NCBI RefSeq assembly: GCF_036227485.1 | Contig: NZ_CP109479.1 | Span: 9,858,001-9,922,000 of the forward strand | From: Streptomyces sp. NBC_01451 | GTDB lineage: Bacteria; Actinomycetota; Actinomycetes; Streptomycetales; Streptomycetaceae | Direction: 5' to 3' | Length of the DNA: 64,000 bases | Shown here: positions 23,575-32,947 of the stretch, one piece after another | Layout of the letters: each line of letters opens with the position of its first letter | How positions within the stretch are numbered: position 1 is the first letter of the stretch | Made by a program: the position numbers and the translations under genes | The notes under the pieces: generated by a model | Database searches by the model: none | Told to the model about the DNA's origin: nothing | What the model saw: the letters and a program-made list of their open reading frames with translations, nothing else

Positions 23575-25404
23575 ATGCCACCGGACCAAACTGCCCAAAG
23601 ATCCATACCAGGGGATCAGACACAGGCTCTCACCGCCGACCGGGGACTGCCCATGGACCGGCTGCTCGGCCTCGCCGGGGGAGTCATACCGGCGAAGGCG
23701 GACCCGAACGGGTGGATTCCCAGCGCGGCGCTGCTGCGCCTGAGGAGGAACGCCGACCTCTCCCGCCATCAACTCACCGTGGAGGAAGCGGCATTGCGGT
23801 TCACCGCACCCGACGGACGGCGGCTGCGGATCGGCCTGGACGACGAGGGACATCCCCGGGACGGCGACCTGGCGGCGGCCAACGAGCGCATACGGGACTG
23901 GTTCCCGGACGGACCGCTGGGACCCGTCCGGTTCGTGCGGCCCGGAGCAGCCCTGTGGGACTGGCCGGACGCACCCCTGTCGATCATCAACCTCGACACG
24001 CTGCGGGCCATGGCGGAGGCGGCCGGCGTCCCGGTCGACCCCCGCCGCTTCCGGGCCAACCTGTACGTCAGCGGACTCGGCGCCTGGCGCGAACTCGATC
24101 TGCCCGGACACCGGATCCGACTCGGCGGCGCGGAACTGGAGATCACGTTCCCCACCGAACGCTGCCGTGCCACCACGGTCCGTCCCGGCTCCGCGACACG
24201 CGACCTCAACGTCCCGACACTGCTCGCCTCCCGCTTCGGCCATCTCTACTGCGGGGTCTACGCCGAGGTCGTACGCGGCGGCCCCATCGCGGTGGGCGAC
24301 CGGTTCGCCGACCGTGGACCCGCCTCCGCCGACGCGACGCCGGAACCGGCACCGTCACGCTACGCCGCACGACTCGCCGATCCCGGCCGCCCCCGGTACG
24401 CCGAGCTGGTCAGGACGACCGAGGAGAGCCCCACCGTCACCACCCTCGCCTTCCGCGACCCCGCCGGATCGCGCAGCCGACCGGGCCAGCACCTGCGACT
24501 CCATCTCGCCGACGACAACGCCCCGTTGTGGCGGTGCTACACCATCACCGGCACCACCACCGACAGCACCACCTGCACCGGTACGACCGAACTGCGCATC
24601 AGCGTCAAACGGATCACCGACGGCCGGATGTCGTCCCGGCTGCACGCGCTGCCCACCGGCTCCCGCGTGCTCCTCTCCGGCCCCTACGGCGAGGAAATCA
24701 CCGCCCCCGACCCGCAGCGACCGCTTCTGCTGGCCGTCGCCGGGATCGGCATCACCCCCGTGCTCCCCGTTCTCCGCTCCCTGCTCGACACCACGCCCCG
24801 GCGACCGGTGACGGTGCTGAACGTGGTGCGCACCGGAGTCGAAGCCCCGCTGTGGGACGAGGTGGTCGAGCTGCTGGCACAACTGCCGTACGGCACACCG
24901 CGGTTGCATGTCACGAACCCCGGCGGGCCACTGCCGGACGGTGCCCGGGCCGGCCGCCCCACCGCCGCCGAGCTGGGCGAACTGTCGGCGGAGGGAACCG
25001 TCGAGGCGTACGTCTGCGGCCCGGAAGGCTTCGTCGACAGCGTCCGGACGGCGCTGCTGTCCGCCGGGGTCCCCGCCGGCTCCATCACCGACGAACGCTT
25101 CCACTCACCCCGCCCGGCGCGACTCGGCGAGCAGCCGCCACCCGCCGCCGGCCCCTTCACCGTGCACTACACGGTGAGCGGCACCCGCACCACATGGACC
25201 CCGGACACCGGCACACTCCTCGACGCGGCCGAATCCGCCGGCCTCCGGCTGCCCTCGGCCTGCCGGGCCGGAGCCTGCGGCACCTGCCGCCAGCGTGTCA
25301 CCGGCACGGTGGCGCACCTGAGCGAACCGGCCGTACCGCTCGACTCCGGCCAGGCACTGCTGTGCTGCGCCGTACCGATCGGCGACGTGGAGGTGCACGC
25401 GTGA
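23575..25404 (+). CDS. MOSC/ferredoxin-reductase gene, 3' part after the insertion
   Basis: The frame from ATG 23575 (609 residues) starts inside the mobile element. Host sequence begins at 23633, and ATG 23653 could also serve as a restart. Host-encoded parts are the rest of the MOSC domain (ERCRATTVRPG, GVYAEVVRGGPIAVGD), an FAD domain (RCYTITG), an NAD domain (GIGITPVLPVLRSLL, CGPEGFVDSV) and a C-terminal 2Fe-2S ferredoxin (CRAGACGTC then LLCC). The first 33 codons, including the YPVKG motif, are stranded at 18776-18875. The joined gene would encode 623 residues, a normal size for MOSC plus oxidoreductase fusions. The present product lacks part of the MOSC beta-barrel and has lost its coupled start. 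Confidence 0.88.
   Translation: MPPDQTAQRSIPGDQTQALTADRGLPMDRLLGLAGGVIPAKADPNGWIPSAALLRLRRNADLSRHQLTVEEAALRFTAPDGRRLRIGLDDEGHPRDGDLAAANERIRDWFPDGPLGPVRFVRPGAALWDWPDAPLSIINLDTLRAMAEAAGVPVDPRRFRANLYVSGLGAWRELDLPGHRIRLGGAELEITFPTERCRATTVRPGSATRDLNVPTLLASRFGHLYCGVYAEVVRGGPIAVGDRFADRGPASADATPEPAPSRYAARLADPGRPRYAELVRTTEESPTVTTLAFRDPAGSRSRPGQHLRLHLADDNAPLWRCYTITGTTTDSTTCTGTTELRISVKRITDGRMSSRLHALPTGSRVLLSGPYGEEITAPDPQRPLLLAVAGIGITPVLPVLRSLLDTTPRRPVTVLNVVRTGVEAPLWDEVVELLAQLPYGTPRLHVTNPGGPLPDGARAGRPTAAELGELSAEGTVEAYVCGPEGFVDSVRTALLSAGVPAGSITDERFHSPRPARLGEQPPPAAGPFTVHYTVSGTRTTWTPDTGTLLDAAESAGLRLPSACRAGACGTCRQRVTGTVAHLSEPAVPLDSGQALLCCAVPIGDVEVHA
23598..23629 (-). repeat. Right terminal inverted repeat
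   Basis: Reverse complement of the left repeat with one mismatch. It is followed directly by the TCA target duplication at 23630-23632. Confidence 0.9.
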
Positions 25405-25689
25405 GCGTCGACCAGACGCAGGCGTCACGGGCCTCGGCGCACTGCGACGGACCGTCGCCCACCGCGTCGCGCCGTCGCTGAAGGTCTCCGAGGTGCTCCG
25501 CAAGGAGGAGCAGTCGGCCCAGGCATGTCCCCGCGGCGGCGCTGAGGCAGGTGCTCGGCCGGGCCGCTGTTCGAGCCACCCCCTGTGTACCTTCGTAGCA
25601 GGCCGCGAGGTCTGCACCCACGGGCGTGGACGTGCGATGGCACCGTCCTCGCCCCTGCTGGACGAGGCTGACCGGAAGGCACACGGAAC

Positions 25690-26316
25690 ATGACCGGGCA
25701 ACGCGACCGTTGGGCGGAACTGACAGGCGGACAAGCCGGAGAGAGGTACGCCCGGCGTTTCGCGCGGCTCGCCGAGTCGGGTCACGACATTCACGGCGAG
25801 GCAACCTTCTGCGCCGCGCTCCTGAAGCCCGCCGCCCGGATTCTCGACGCCGGCTGTGGCACCGGCCGGATCGCGGTCCGGCTCGCCGAGCTGGGCCATC
25901 ACTGCATCGGTGTGGACGTCGACCCCTCGATGCTGGCCGTCGCCCGCCGCGACGCCCCCACACAGGCGTGGCACCTCGGTGACCTGGCCCGTCTGGACAC
26001 ACTCGGCCTGGATCCGGGTTTCGACCTGGCGCTCGCCGCCGGAAACGTCATCCCGCTGCTGGCCCCTGGCACCGAACCGGCCGTCGTCCGGCAACTGGCC
26101 GCCGCTCTGAGCCCCGGTGGCCTGCTGGTCACAGGCATGGGCCTGGACGCGGCCCACCTGCCCCTGCCGGAACCACCGGTGACCCTCGCGGAGTTCGACC
26201 ACTGGTCCGCCGAGGCCGGACTGACCCTGCGGCAGCGCTACGCCACCTGGAGCGGCGATCCCTACTACCAAGGCTGCGGCTATGCCGTCAGCGTGCACTC
26301 CCGCTCCGCCATGTGA
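25690..26316 (+). CDS. Class I SAM-dependent methyltransferase
   Basis: 208 residues from ATG 25690. The SAM-binding motif I is at residues 51-60 (ILDAGCGTGR), with the acidic residue after strand 2 in VGVD-type sequence (GVDVDPSMLAVARRD) and a post-motif FDLALAAGNVIPLL. The acceptor is not predictable. It is followed by a hairpin terminator. The preceding 25405-25689 shows no convincing gene. Confidence 0.85.
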   Translation: MTGQRDRWAELTGGQAGERYARRFARLAESGHDIHGEATFCAALLKPAARILDAGCGTGRIAVRLAELGHHCIGVDVDPSMLAVARRDAPTQAWHLGDLARLDTLGLDPGFDLALAAGNVIPLLAPGTEPAVVRQLAAALSPGGLLVTGMGLDAAHLPLPEPPVTLAEFDHWSAEAGLTLRQRYATWSGDPYYQGCGYAVSVHSRSAM

Positions 26317-26759
26317 GTACGACCCCGTCGGCCCACGCCGGTGCGCGTCCCGGCCACGCGGCAACCGGCGCCCGGTTGCCTTCGCCACCCAGCCGAACTT
26401 CCTGAGGCCGATCGCCCCGCACGGAACCGTCGTTGCACCCCGCCCTTCCGGAACCGGCGGGGCAGGCCGGATGCCGCTGGTGAACGGCGTCGGTGAGCAG
26501 GGTCGGCGAGAACCGCACGCACGGTCGACACGAAGCCGGCCGGCTGATGGAACGACGAGGCTGTGCCCACGAGCACCCGGGCATCTCCAGGACCGTTGAC
26601 AGCGGGAATCGGGAGTGCGGATACCCGCCATTTTCCTGCTCCGCACTGCTGCAGGCACAACCATTCGGCGTGGTGAACGGTCTCATGAGTGAGCAGGCAA
26701 TTACGGGGGGCGAACGTGCGGGTTCCACGCAGCAACCTCGTAGACAACGGGGAGCAGTC
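26317..26759. other. Gene-free stretch before the secreted propeller gene
   Basis: It holds the hairpin at 26360-26380 and presumably the promoter of the downstream gene. I see no protein in any frame that I can support. Confidence 0.5.
26360..26380 (+). terminator. Hairpin terminator after the methyltransferase
   Basis: GGCAACCGG-CGC-CCGGTTGCC is a perfect 9-bp stem with a 3-base loop, 43 bases after the stop codon and followed by TTCG. Confidence 0.65.
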
Positions 26760-27899
26760 ATGAAGACAGGCTTGTACCTCAAGATCGCGATCGTCGCCGC
26801 ACTCACGGCAGCCACCGTGACCGTCGCCCCGGCCGCGGTTTCAGCGGCGGACGGTGCGGCTCCCTCCGCGTCGGCCCCGGGCCGGTCCCCGGCCCCGGCC
26901 TGGCACACCTCTCTGGCTGGGACGCTCTCGGACAACTCCGGTCTCTTCGACATCGCGTCGGTCGGTCCGAACGCCGCCTGGGCCGTGGGTACCCAGTACA
27001 TCGATGGCGTCGGCCAGGGCGTCATCCTGCGCTGGAACGGCAGCACGTGGCAGCAGGAGTCCACGTCCGCCGTGCCGGAGACCGGCGTGTGGCACGCCGT
27101 GGACGGGGTGTCCGCGCACGACGTCTGGGCGTACGGCTGGGGCCAGGAGGGCGAGACCCTGGGCCACTACGACGGCAAGCAGTGGACGCAGATGCCGCTG
27201 CCTGAGGAGAAGGGCTACGGCTTCGCGAAGCTCGCCGCCGCCCCGGGCAGAGCCTGGCTGGTGAGTGACACCGCGATCAACTCCTACGCCCACGGCGTCT
27301 GGCAGAGCACGCCCCTCCCGAAGGGGGTCCACATCAGCGCCATCGACGCGCGCACCGCCCACGATGCCTGGGCGGTCGGCCAGTTCGGATACGTCGGCCA
27401 GCCGAGCCGGTCCGTGCTCATGCACTGGGACGGCCGTTCGTGGACCGAGACCGCGCCGGCCGGCAGCAACCTCACGCTCTCGGCCGTGTACCAGGAGTCC
27501 GCCCGCAGCGTCTGGGTCACCGCTCTCACCCCCTACGTCGAAGACGAACAGCAGCAGACCAAGGTGCTCCACTGGAACGGCCGCACCTGGCGAGACGTCA
27601 CCGGGCCGGTCGACGGGCTCTGGGCCACTGCCATCACCGGCGACGGCAAGGGCACCATCTGGGTCTCGGGCGACCCCTACGGCTACGAGGGCACCGCCCT
27701 CTACTGGCGCCTGCGTGACGGCGTCTGGACCTCCGTAGACGGTGACGCCGTCCCCGGCGGCCACACCCAGGCGTACGACATCGAGGCCCTCGCGCCCGTC
27801 GGTCGCACCGGACAGTTCTGGTCCGTCGGCGCCTACGGGCTGATCACCGGAGAGTCCACCTCCGCCCAGTACGAGCTGATCCAGCGTTCGACTCGCTGA
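26760..27899 (+). CDS. Secreted protein with beta-propeller-like repeats
   Basis: 379 residues from ATG 26760 (GGGGAG upstream). Residues 1-30 are a signal peptide (LYLKIAIVAALTAATVTVA, cleavage near AVSAAD). The rest has repeats built around A(A/R/H)D-WAVG and W(N/D)G(R/S)-TW (PNAAWAVG, LRWNGSTWQQ, AHDAWAVG, MHWDGRSWTE, LHWNGRTWRD). This is a pattern of WD-like propeller blades in secreted actinobacterial proteins. A ligand or enzymatic role is unknown. It appears monocistronic. Confidence 0.75.
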   Translation: MKTGLYLKIAIVAALTAATVTVAPAAVSAADGAAPSASAPGRSPAPAWHTSLAGTLSDNSGLFDIASVGPNAAWAVGTQYIDGVGQGVILRWNGSTWQQESTSAVPETGVWHAVDGVSAHDVWAYGWGQEGETLGHYDGKQWTQMPLPEEKGYGFAKLAAAPGRAWLVSDTAINSYAHGVWQSTPLPKGVHISAIDARTAHDAWAVGQFGYVGQPSRSVLMHWDGRSWTETAPAGSNLTLSAVYQESARSVWVTALTPYVEDEQQQTKVLHWNGRTWRDVTGPVDGLWATAITGDGKGTIWVSGDPYGYEGTALYWRLRDGVWTSVDGDAVPGGHTQAYDIEALAPVGRTGQFWSVGAYGLITGESTSAQYELIQRSTR

Positions 27900-27904
27900 A
27901 TCCA

Positions 27905-27919
27905 CCCCTGACGCAGGGG
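27905..27919 (+). terminator. Short hairpin after the propeller gene
   Basis: CCCCTG-ACG-CAGGGG forms a perfect 6-bp stem five bases after the stop codon. It is a plausible but short terminator. Confidence 0.45.
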
Positions 27920-28219
27920 CGACGCGAGTCGGCGAAGCGACCTCGGTTGGGTCACGGGTGGCTTCGAACGAGCCTGTCGGCCCTGCGGCAGACCGCCGTT
28001 CCGACGCGGTTCGGTCATCGCAGCCCGCACCTGCGTGCTGTCGGCGGGCGTGTTGTGGTTCATCGCGCTGTTGGGCGTGGGGGTACCACGCGTTTCTCGA
28101 CGCCGCCCTGCTGACCACGACGGTGCGTCCGCCTTTCGCGGACCCTGCCGTGCGGCCGGTCGTGGAACTCGGTGACCAGGCCCTGGTCGCGTCAGCGGCG
28201 GAAGAAGGCATGGACCCGG

Positions 28220-28259
28220 CCCCGTGGTGGGAAGCCGGACGGCTTCGCCCGCCACGGGG
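28220..28259. terminator. Long imperfect hairpin
   Basis: CCCCGTGG at 28220 and CCACGGGG at 28252 enclose further pairing (GGGAAGCC with GGCTTCGCCC), giving a nearly continuous stem around a small loop. It could serve either of the convergent genes, though it is several hundred bases from both stops. Confidence 0.35.
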
Positions 28260-28617
28260 TTCCCGTGCCAACCGGACAACACACCATGACCCACGTCGCC
28301 CGGTGGCAGTACGCCTCCGGCTGACCTTCGCGTGACCGATCGGATGTGCGCACCTGCGACAACAGGGCCCCCTGGCCTGCTCGTCGGCGTGGACGCCCGC
28401 CCAGCGACCAAGAGGCCCTGTTCTCCATGCCCGGCACTCGCCGCGATCACCCGGACACGACCTCCCGTCCGACCGACACCGGTCAAGATGACGGACGACG
28501 CGAGCACCGCTGTGCGCCCGGCAGCCGTCTTCCGGGTGGTGCGTGTCTTCTTGCCGATGTCTCCCCCTGGTTCGAACGGGAAGCCGGGCCGAGCCGGTCA
28601 ATGGGGTCGGCGGGGGT

Positions 28618-29205
28618 TCAGGGGCTCAGGATCCACATCTGGGCGGTCGGGGGATGAGCGTTGTTGCAGTCCCACTGCATGAGCTGGCTGCCGGTGCCGC
28701 CGACTGTGTCGAGGCACAGGCCGGTGCCCGCGTGTTCGAGCTTCTGGTAGGTCAACTCGCCGACGTCCACATTGCTCTTGGTCCAGTATTCCGACCCTGA
28801 TGTGTTGCAGGTGTATGCGTCGACCGCTTCACCTGGGGTGCTGGTGCCGTTGTTGACCTCGGCGCAGTACCCGCTTTTCTGATTTACGAGCGAGTAGGTT
28901 TTCGCTGCGCCGGGTACTGGTATGAACGCCCAGTTCTGGGTGCTGGAACCGTTGCAGTCGGCCAGTTGGAGCCGGACGTTGAGCTGCCCGCCGGGCGCGT
29001 CGACGCACTGGCCGAAAGCCACGTTCTTGAGCGTGTGGAAGGCGCTGGCCGTTGTGAGGGCCGCGGCGCGGGTGGAGGTGTCCGTCACCGATCCCGTGGC
29101 CTGGGCTGCGGCACTGGCTCCGGCCGCCATGGTGACCATGCTGGCGGCCGCCAGTAACGCGCCTGCCGAGGCAGTCATGCTCTTTCTCGTTTTCATTGAT
29201 GTCAT
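28618..29205 (-). CDS. Secreted ricin-type beta-trefoil lectin
   Basis: 195 residues from ATG 29205, with GGAGG eight bases upstream. Residues 1-35 are a signal peptide (KTRKSMTASAGALLAAASM). The mature part carries the three lobes of a RICIN fold: QCVDAPGGQLNVRLQLADCN with QNWAF, GYCAEVNNG with EYWTK, and LCLDTVGGTGSQLMQWDCN with QMWIL. The fold is usually carbohydrate-binding and is often attached to secreted enzymes. Here it stands alone, so it is a free lectin or cell-wall binding protein. Confidence 0.85.
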   Translation of the reverse strand: MTSMKTRKSMTASAGALLAAASMVTMAAGASAAAQATGSVTDTSTRAAALTTASAFHTLKNVAFGQCVDAPGGQLNVRLQLADCNGSSTQNWAFIPVPGAAKTYSLVNQKSGYCAEVNNGTSTPGEAVDAYTCNTSGSEYWTKSNVDVGELTYQKLEHAGTGLCLDTVGGTGSQLMQWDCNNAHPPTAQMWILSP

Positions 29206-29375
29206 TGTTGTGACCTCCGGTTCCTTCGGTCGGAAAATCTGAACAGCCTGTCCTGGCCCATCAGTTGGGTAGGGCGAGGGGAATGTGTCCTTTCGGACAG
29301 GCATGAGGGCTGGAGTCGCTCGGGCCGGCTGGTCTCGGCCGTGCTCCGGCGCAGACGCGGCGTCGCTGTTCCTGG

Positions 29376-29648
29376 TCAGTGGTAGAAGTACGGATCCAGG
29401 ACGCTGACCTCGGTGATCCGGTCGACGGGCAGGCCCGTGGTCTGTGCGGCCTGGCGCACGGCTTCCGGAGACGGCCCGTCGTACACGCAGTAGGTCACGC
29501 TCTTGTCCCGGCTGACGTAGGACTGGATCCAGGTGACCGCTGATGCGGCGTTGCCCTCGACGACGCCGGCGCAGGTCTTGGCGCCCTCGTCGTCCGTCGG
29601 GATGTGCAGACCTTCGGGGAAGGTCCGTTGCACGAGATATCGCGGCAT
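29376..29648 (-). CDS. DUF4242 family protein (possible nickel-binding)
   Basis: 90 residues. The start MPRYLVQRTFPEGL and the late YDGPSPEAVRQAA...LPVDRITEVSVLDPYFYH match the DUF4242 family. A streptomycete member (SCO4226) is described as nickel-binding. The ribosome site AAAGGAG lies seven bases before the ATG. It is downstream of and on the same strand as the large LuxR-family regulator. Confidence 0.8.
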   Translation of the reverse strand: MPRYLVQRTFPEGLHIPTDDEGAKTCAGVVEGNAASAVTWIQSYVSRDKSVTYCVYDGPSPEAVRQAAQTTGLPVDRITEVSVLDPYFYH

Positions 29649-29714
29649 GTTGCACGCTCCTTTCGACAGCCACTGTCCGGCTGGGAGCGGTCCTGGGACA
29701 TCGGGAGGCGTTCC

Positions 29715-32210
29715 CTATGTTCGCTCGGCGATCTCCCCATGTTCGGCGGCCTCCTGGCGGGTTCGCACGCCGAGCTTGGCCAGGATGGAGGAGACGTGAT
29801 GCCCGGCCGTCTTCTCCGCGATGTGGAGCCGGTCGGCGATCTCGGAGTTCCGCAGCCCGTCCCTGAGCAGGGCGAGGACGTCGGCTTCGCGTGCGGTGAG
29901 CCCGTTGGGATGGGCCAGGGTGGAACGCCGTGGTGGGCGGATCCCCAGGTCGCGCATCCGGCGGGCCACCTGGTCCGCGGCAGGCCGGGCGCCGAGGCCC
30001 TCAAGCACGCGCAGGGCCTCACGCAGGTGAGCCGGGCTCTGCGCGAGCGCCATGGCCGACTCGTACGGGCAGCCGAGGTCGTCCCAGGTCCGGGCGGCAT
30101 CGACGGGGTCCAGCCGATACGGCGGGGCGGCGGCCCGGTGGACTTCCGCCGGTCGCGGTTGCAGCCACTGCCCGAGTTCACCGATCGCCCAGCCGATGCC
30201 GAGCCGTACCGCCATGTCGTAGCTCTCGGAGAGGCTGCTGTCGGGCTGTTGTCCGCGCATGCGGGCGAGTTCTGCGCGTCCTGCGGCGACCGGCCACAGG
30301 CGTTGGAGATCTCCGGTCCGTTCGGCCAGTGACCACGCCTCGTCGAGGGTGTCCGCCGCGCCCGGTTCTCCCCGCCGGGTGCGCAGCCGCCCCAGCACGG
30401 TGAGCGCGACGATCCGGCTCGGCGCGCATTCGGTGGCTCCCACCTGCGCCACCATCGCTTCTGCCGCTGACCACTGCCCGCGCTCGAACAGGCAACGGGC
30501 CAGCCACGCTGTGGCGTAACTGCGTACGTCGTCCAGGTCGCGGTCGGAGCACCACGTCATGGCCTCGCGCAGCCAGTGTTCCGCGAGGTCGTAGCGGCGG
30601 ACCTCGCCTGCCGCGGAGCCGAGGTTGACCATCGCGCTTCCGACGGCCGCGTCGTCACCGGCCGCCCGGGCCGCCCGAAGGCTTCGGAGCATGGTCCGCA
30701 CGGCCAGGTCCGGCTCGATGGACCACTGTGCGGAGCCGACCGCGTTGAGCGCCCGGGCGAGCAGGGTCCGTTCACCGAACCGCTCGGCGAGCAGGGCGGC
30801 GCGACTTCCGGTCCGCATCGCCCCGGGGATGTCCCGGGCCAGCATCAGAAGGTACGCCGACCAGGTGTACGCGGCGACCAGCCCGGGGCCCTCCGGCAGC
30901 CGTTCGGCAAGGGCGAGTGCCTGCCGCACCATCGCGTGCGCCTCGGTGTTCCGGCCCTGGTTCCACAGGTAGTAGGAGCAGTAGGCCATCAGAGCGGCCT
31001 CGCGTTCCTGGTCGCCTTCCGCCCGCCAGCACTCGATCGCCCGACGGGAGGAGAGCACGGCCGCGGCGCTCCGGCCGGCGTGCGCACACGCCTCGCCGTG
31101 GCGTTCCAGCAGTTCCGCGTGTCGGCGCGGGCTGATTCCGTCGGCGAACCGCAGTGCCTGGGCATAGTGATCGGCTGCCTGCCGGTGGGCTCCGACGGCT
31201 GCTGCCCGCCCCGCCGCTGCGTCGGCGTGCACGAGTACGGCCGCAGCGTCGCCTGCCTCCTCCGCGTGATAGACGAGCCGGGCCGGATCGCTGCCCCACT
31301 GCGTCAGATCCGCCAGCGCACGCTCATGCAGTTCGGTCTTGCGCGCCGACGCGATGCCCTCCTCGATGGCCAGTCTGGCCAGCTCGTGGCGGAACAGGAT
31401 CCGTGAGCCGTCGCGAACCAGCATTCCCGCGTCCACGCAGGCGTCGACGGCCTTCCTGGGCGCCTGGACCAAGGGGGCGGGGGCATAACCGGGAAAGACG
31501 GCCACCGAGTTGAGTGCGTCGCGCTCCGCGGGCCCGAGACCGGCCGCCCGGGCCAGCACCGCGTCGCGTACGGTCTCGGGAACCCTGTGGTCGGGATCGG
31601 CCAGGACCTCGGTCACGAAGAAGGGGTTGCCGCCGGCCCGGGTGTGGAGTTCCGCGGCGTCCGGACCGTCCGGCCCGGCCAGCGTCGCGACGGCCGCGGC
31701 CGAGAGCGGTGACAGCCGGATGCGCAGCACACTCCTGTCGGTGGCGAGCGCTCCCAGCACCGTGCGCAACGGGTGATCCGGGCCGACCTCGTCGTCCCGG
31801 TAGGTGACGACGAGCAGGCCACGGGTGGAAGAGATCCGGCGGGCGGTGAACATGAGCAGGTCGAGCGTCGCTTCGTCGGCCCAGTGGGCGTCCTCGAACA
31901 CGGCGACGGCTTCCTGCGCCGTCAACTGATCCAGGAACGCGGTGAACATCGCGTGACGGGGACTCTCCGCAGCCATCGCGGCGGCCAGTTCACCGGTCGC
32001 CTGCCGTGCGATGTCGTGGAGCGGACCCAGGGGCTGCGGCGTCCGCAGCGCGTCGCACGAACCCCACAGGACCGGCCGGGTCAGGCCGCCGCAGAACGCC
32101 CTGACAAGAGCGGTCTTGCCGATACCCGCTTCGCCGGACACCAGAACCACCCGCCCGGGTGGGCAGCGTCGCAGCCCATCAAGCCAGTGATCCCGCTCAA
32201 GTAACGCCAT
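29715..32210 (-). CDS. Large ATP-binding LuxR-family (LAL) regulator
   Basis: 831 residues from ATG 32210, with no clear ribosome site, so the start is uncertain. An AAA ATPase domain is at the N-terminus (Walker A GEAGIGKTALV, Walker B VAVFEDAHWADE). A long helical region of TPR-like repeats follows. The C-terminus has a LuxR helix-turn-helix (LTAREADVLALLRDGLRNSE, IAEKTAGHHVSSILAKLGV). LAL regulators are usually activators of secondary metabolism or sugar use. The target is not evident. The DUF4242 gene directly downstream may be a target or co-transcribed. Confidence 0.88.
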   Translation of the reverse strand: MALLERDHWLDGLRRCPPGRVVLVSGEAGIGKTALVRAFCGGLTRPVLWGSCDALRTPQPLGPLHDIARQATGELAAAMAAESPRHAMFTAFLDQLTAQEAVAVFEDAHWADEATLDLLMFTARRISSTRGLLVVTYRDDEVGPDHPLRTVLGALATDRSVLRIRLSPLSAAAVATLAGPDGPDAAELHTRAGGNPFFVTEVLADPDHRVPETVRDAVLARAAGLGPAERDALNSVAVFPGYAPAPLVQAPRKAVDACVDAGMLVRDGSRILFRHELARLAIEEGIASARKTELHERALADLTQWGSDPARLVYHAEEAGDAAAVLVHADAAAGRAAAVGAHRQAADHYAQALRFADGISPRRHAELLERHGEACAHAGRSAAAVLSSRRAIECWRAEGDQEREAALMAYCSYYLWNQGRNTEAHAMVRQALALAERLPEGPGLVAAYTWSAYLLMLARDIPGAMRTGSRAALLAERFGERTLLARALNAVGSAQWSIEPDLAVRTMLRSLRAARAAGDDAAVGSAMVNLGSAAGEVRRYDLAEHWLREAMTWCSDRDLDDVRSYATAWLARCLFERGQWSAAEAMVAQVGATECAPSRIVALTVLGRLRTRRGEPGAADTLDEAWSLAERTGDLQRLWPVAAGRAELARMRGQQPDSSLSESYDMAVRLGIGWAIGELGQWLQPRPAEVHRAAAPPYRLDPVDAARTWDDLGCPYESAMALAQSPAHLREALRVLEGLGARPAADQVARRMRDLGIRPPRRSTLAHPNGLTAREADVLALLRDGLRNSEIADRLHIAEKTAGHHVSSILAKLGVRTRQEAAEHGEIAERT

Positions 32211-32404
32211 ATCGTGGACGGTAGTAGTACCGGGCCCGCACCGCGCTGCCGTCGAGGAACCGGACGCCTGCGCGGGCGTCGAAACCCCGTTCGCGGGACG
32301 TCGGGTGCGGCGCCCCCGTAACGGTGGTCGGCGGCGTACGCGATGCAGCGCGGGCTGGTCGGGCCCCTGCCGCACCGACGCAGAAAGACGACGGCACGCT
32401 CGTG

Positions 32405-32449
32405 CGGGGACTGCGGGGACTGCGGGGACTGCGGGGACTGCGGGGACTG
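32405..32449. repeat. Five perfect tandem copies of CGGGGACTG
   Basis: A 9-base unit repeated five times without change. In one minus-strand frame it would read Gln-Ser-Pro repeats, but no credible gene surrounds it. Confidence 0.9.
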
Positions 32450-32947
32450 CGCCTGAGGTCTCGTCGGGCGGCGCTGCCGGGCGGGACGCCCCGTTCGGCG
32501 GGACGGCCGGCAGGGGAGTCGGGTCGTGCCCCATGCGGACCTGTCCTCCTGCTCCGCGCCCGTCGCTCTGTCAGCCGCCCGCGCGCCGGCGATACCCGGC
32601 TCGGGATGCCTGCCGGTCAGGCGGAGAGACTCTCTCCGGCCGGTCAGCCGTACATCGCCGCGTGGGAGAACGCCGCACGCGTCGTCGATGGGGTGGGACT
32701 GGGGCCTGCCGGAGGGGTCGAGCCTGTTCCACCCCTGCGGTTCACCCACGACCGCCCGCTGCCGCTTGCCGTCGGCTCGGGTCATGGCCGGCGTTCCACC
32801 ACTGCGGACCGTGCCGCCATGGCCCCAGAAGCCTGCCTGGCCGGGAGCCTCTGCCGGGTGCGGGCCGCGACCGCAGTCGATCGTCCATCCCTCTTGGGAG
32901 ACGACCGGGACAGTGCGTTGCATCTGTGCCAGCGACGCAGGGCTGAC

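Larger units (their letters stand above)
18876..23629 (+). mobile_element. 4,754-bp IS5-type element with cargo genes
   Basis: The element is bounded by 32-bp inverted repeats differing at one base and by a TCA duplication. It is inserted in the MOSC/reductase gene. Inside, in order: a double zinc-finger protein, a DUF6192-like protein, a RacP-like protein, an 18-bp hairpin, an IS5-family transposase, a STAS protein, a relic of a second transposase 3' end, and a DUF5994 protein on the opposite strand. Deleting the element plus one TCA gives an uninterrupted 624-codon frame (623 residues plus stop), which strongly supports these borders. I saw no second pair of matching ends close to the transposase, so the whole block may move as one unit. 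Transposition by this transposase is inferred. Confidence 0.82.
27900..28617. other. Gene-free convergent region
   Basis: It lies between two convergent genes. It holds a compact hairpin at 27905-27919 and a larger imperfect hairpin at 28220-28259. I found no supported coding sequence. Confidence 0.5.

Noticed and set aside
28569..28590. GGTTCGAA-containing stretch resembling a tRNA T-arm
   Set aside because: The flanks do not fold into an acceptor stem or anticodon arm. No tRNA is supported.
32405..32449. Possible CRISPR-like repeat array
   Set aside because: The units are 9 bases and directly adjacent, with no spacers. It is a simple tandem repeat.
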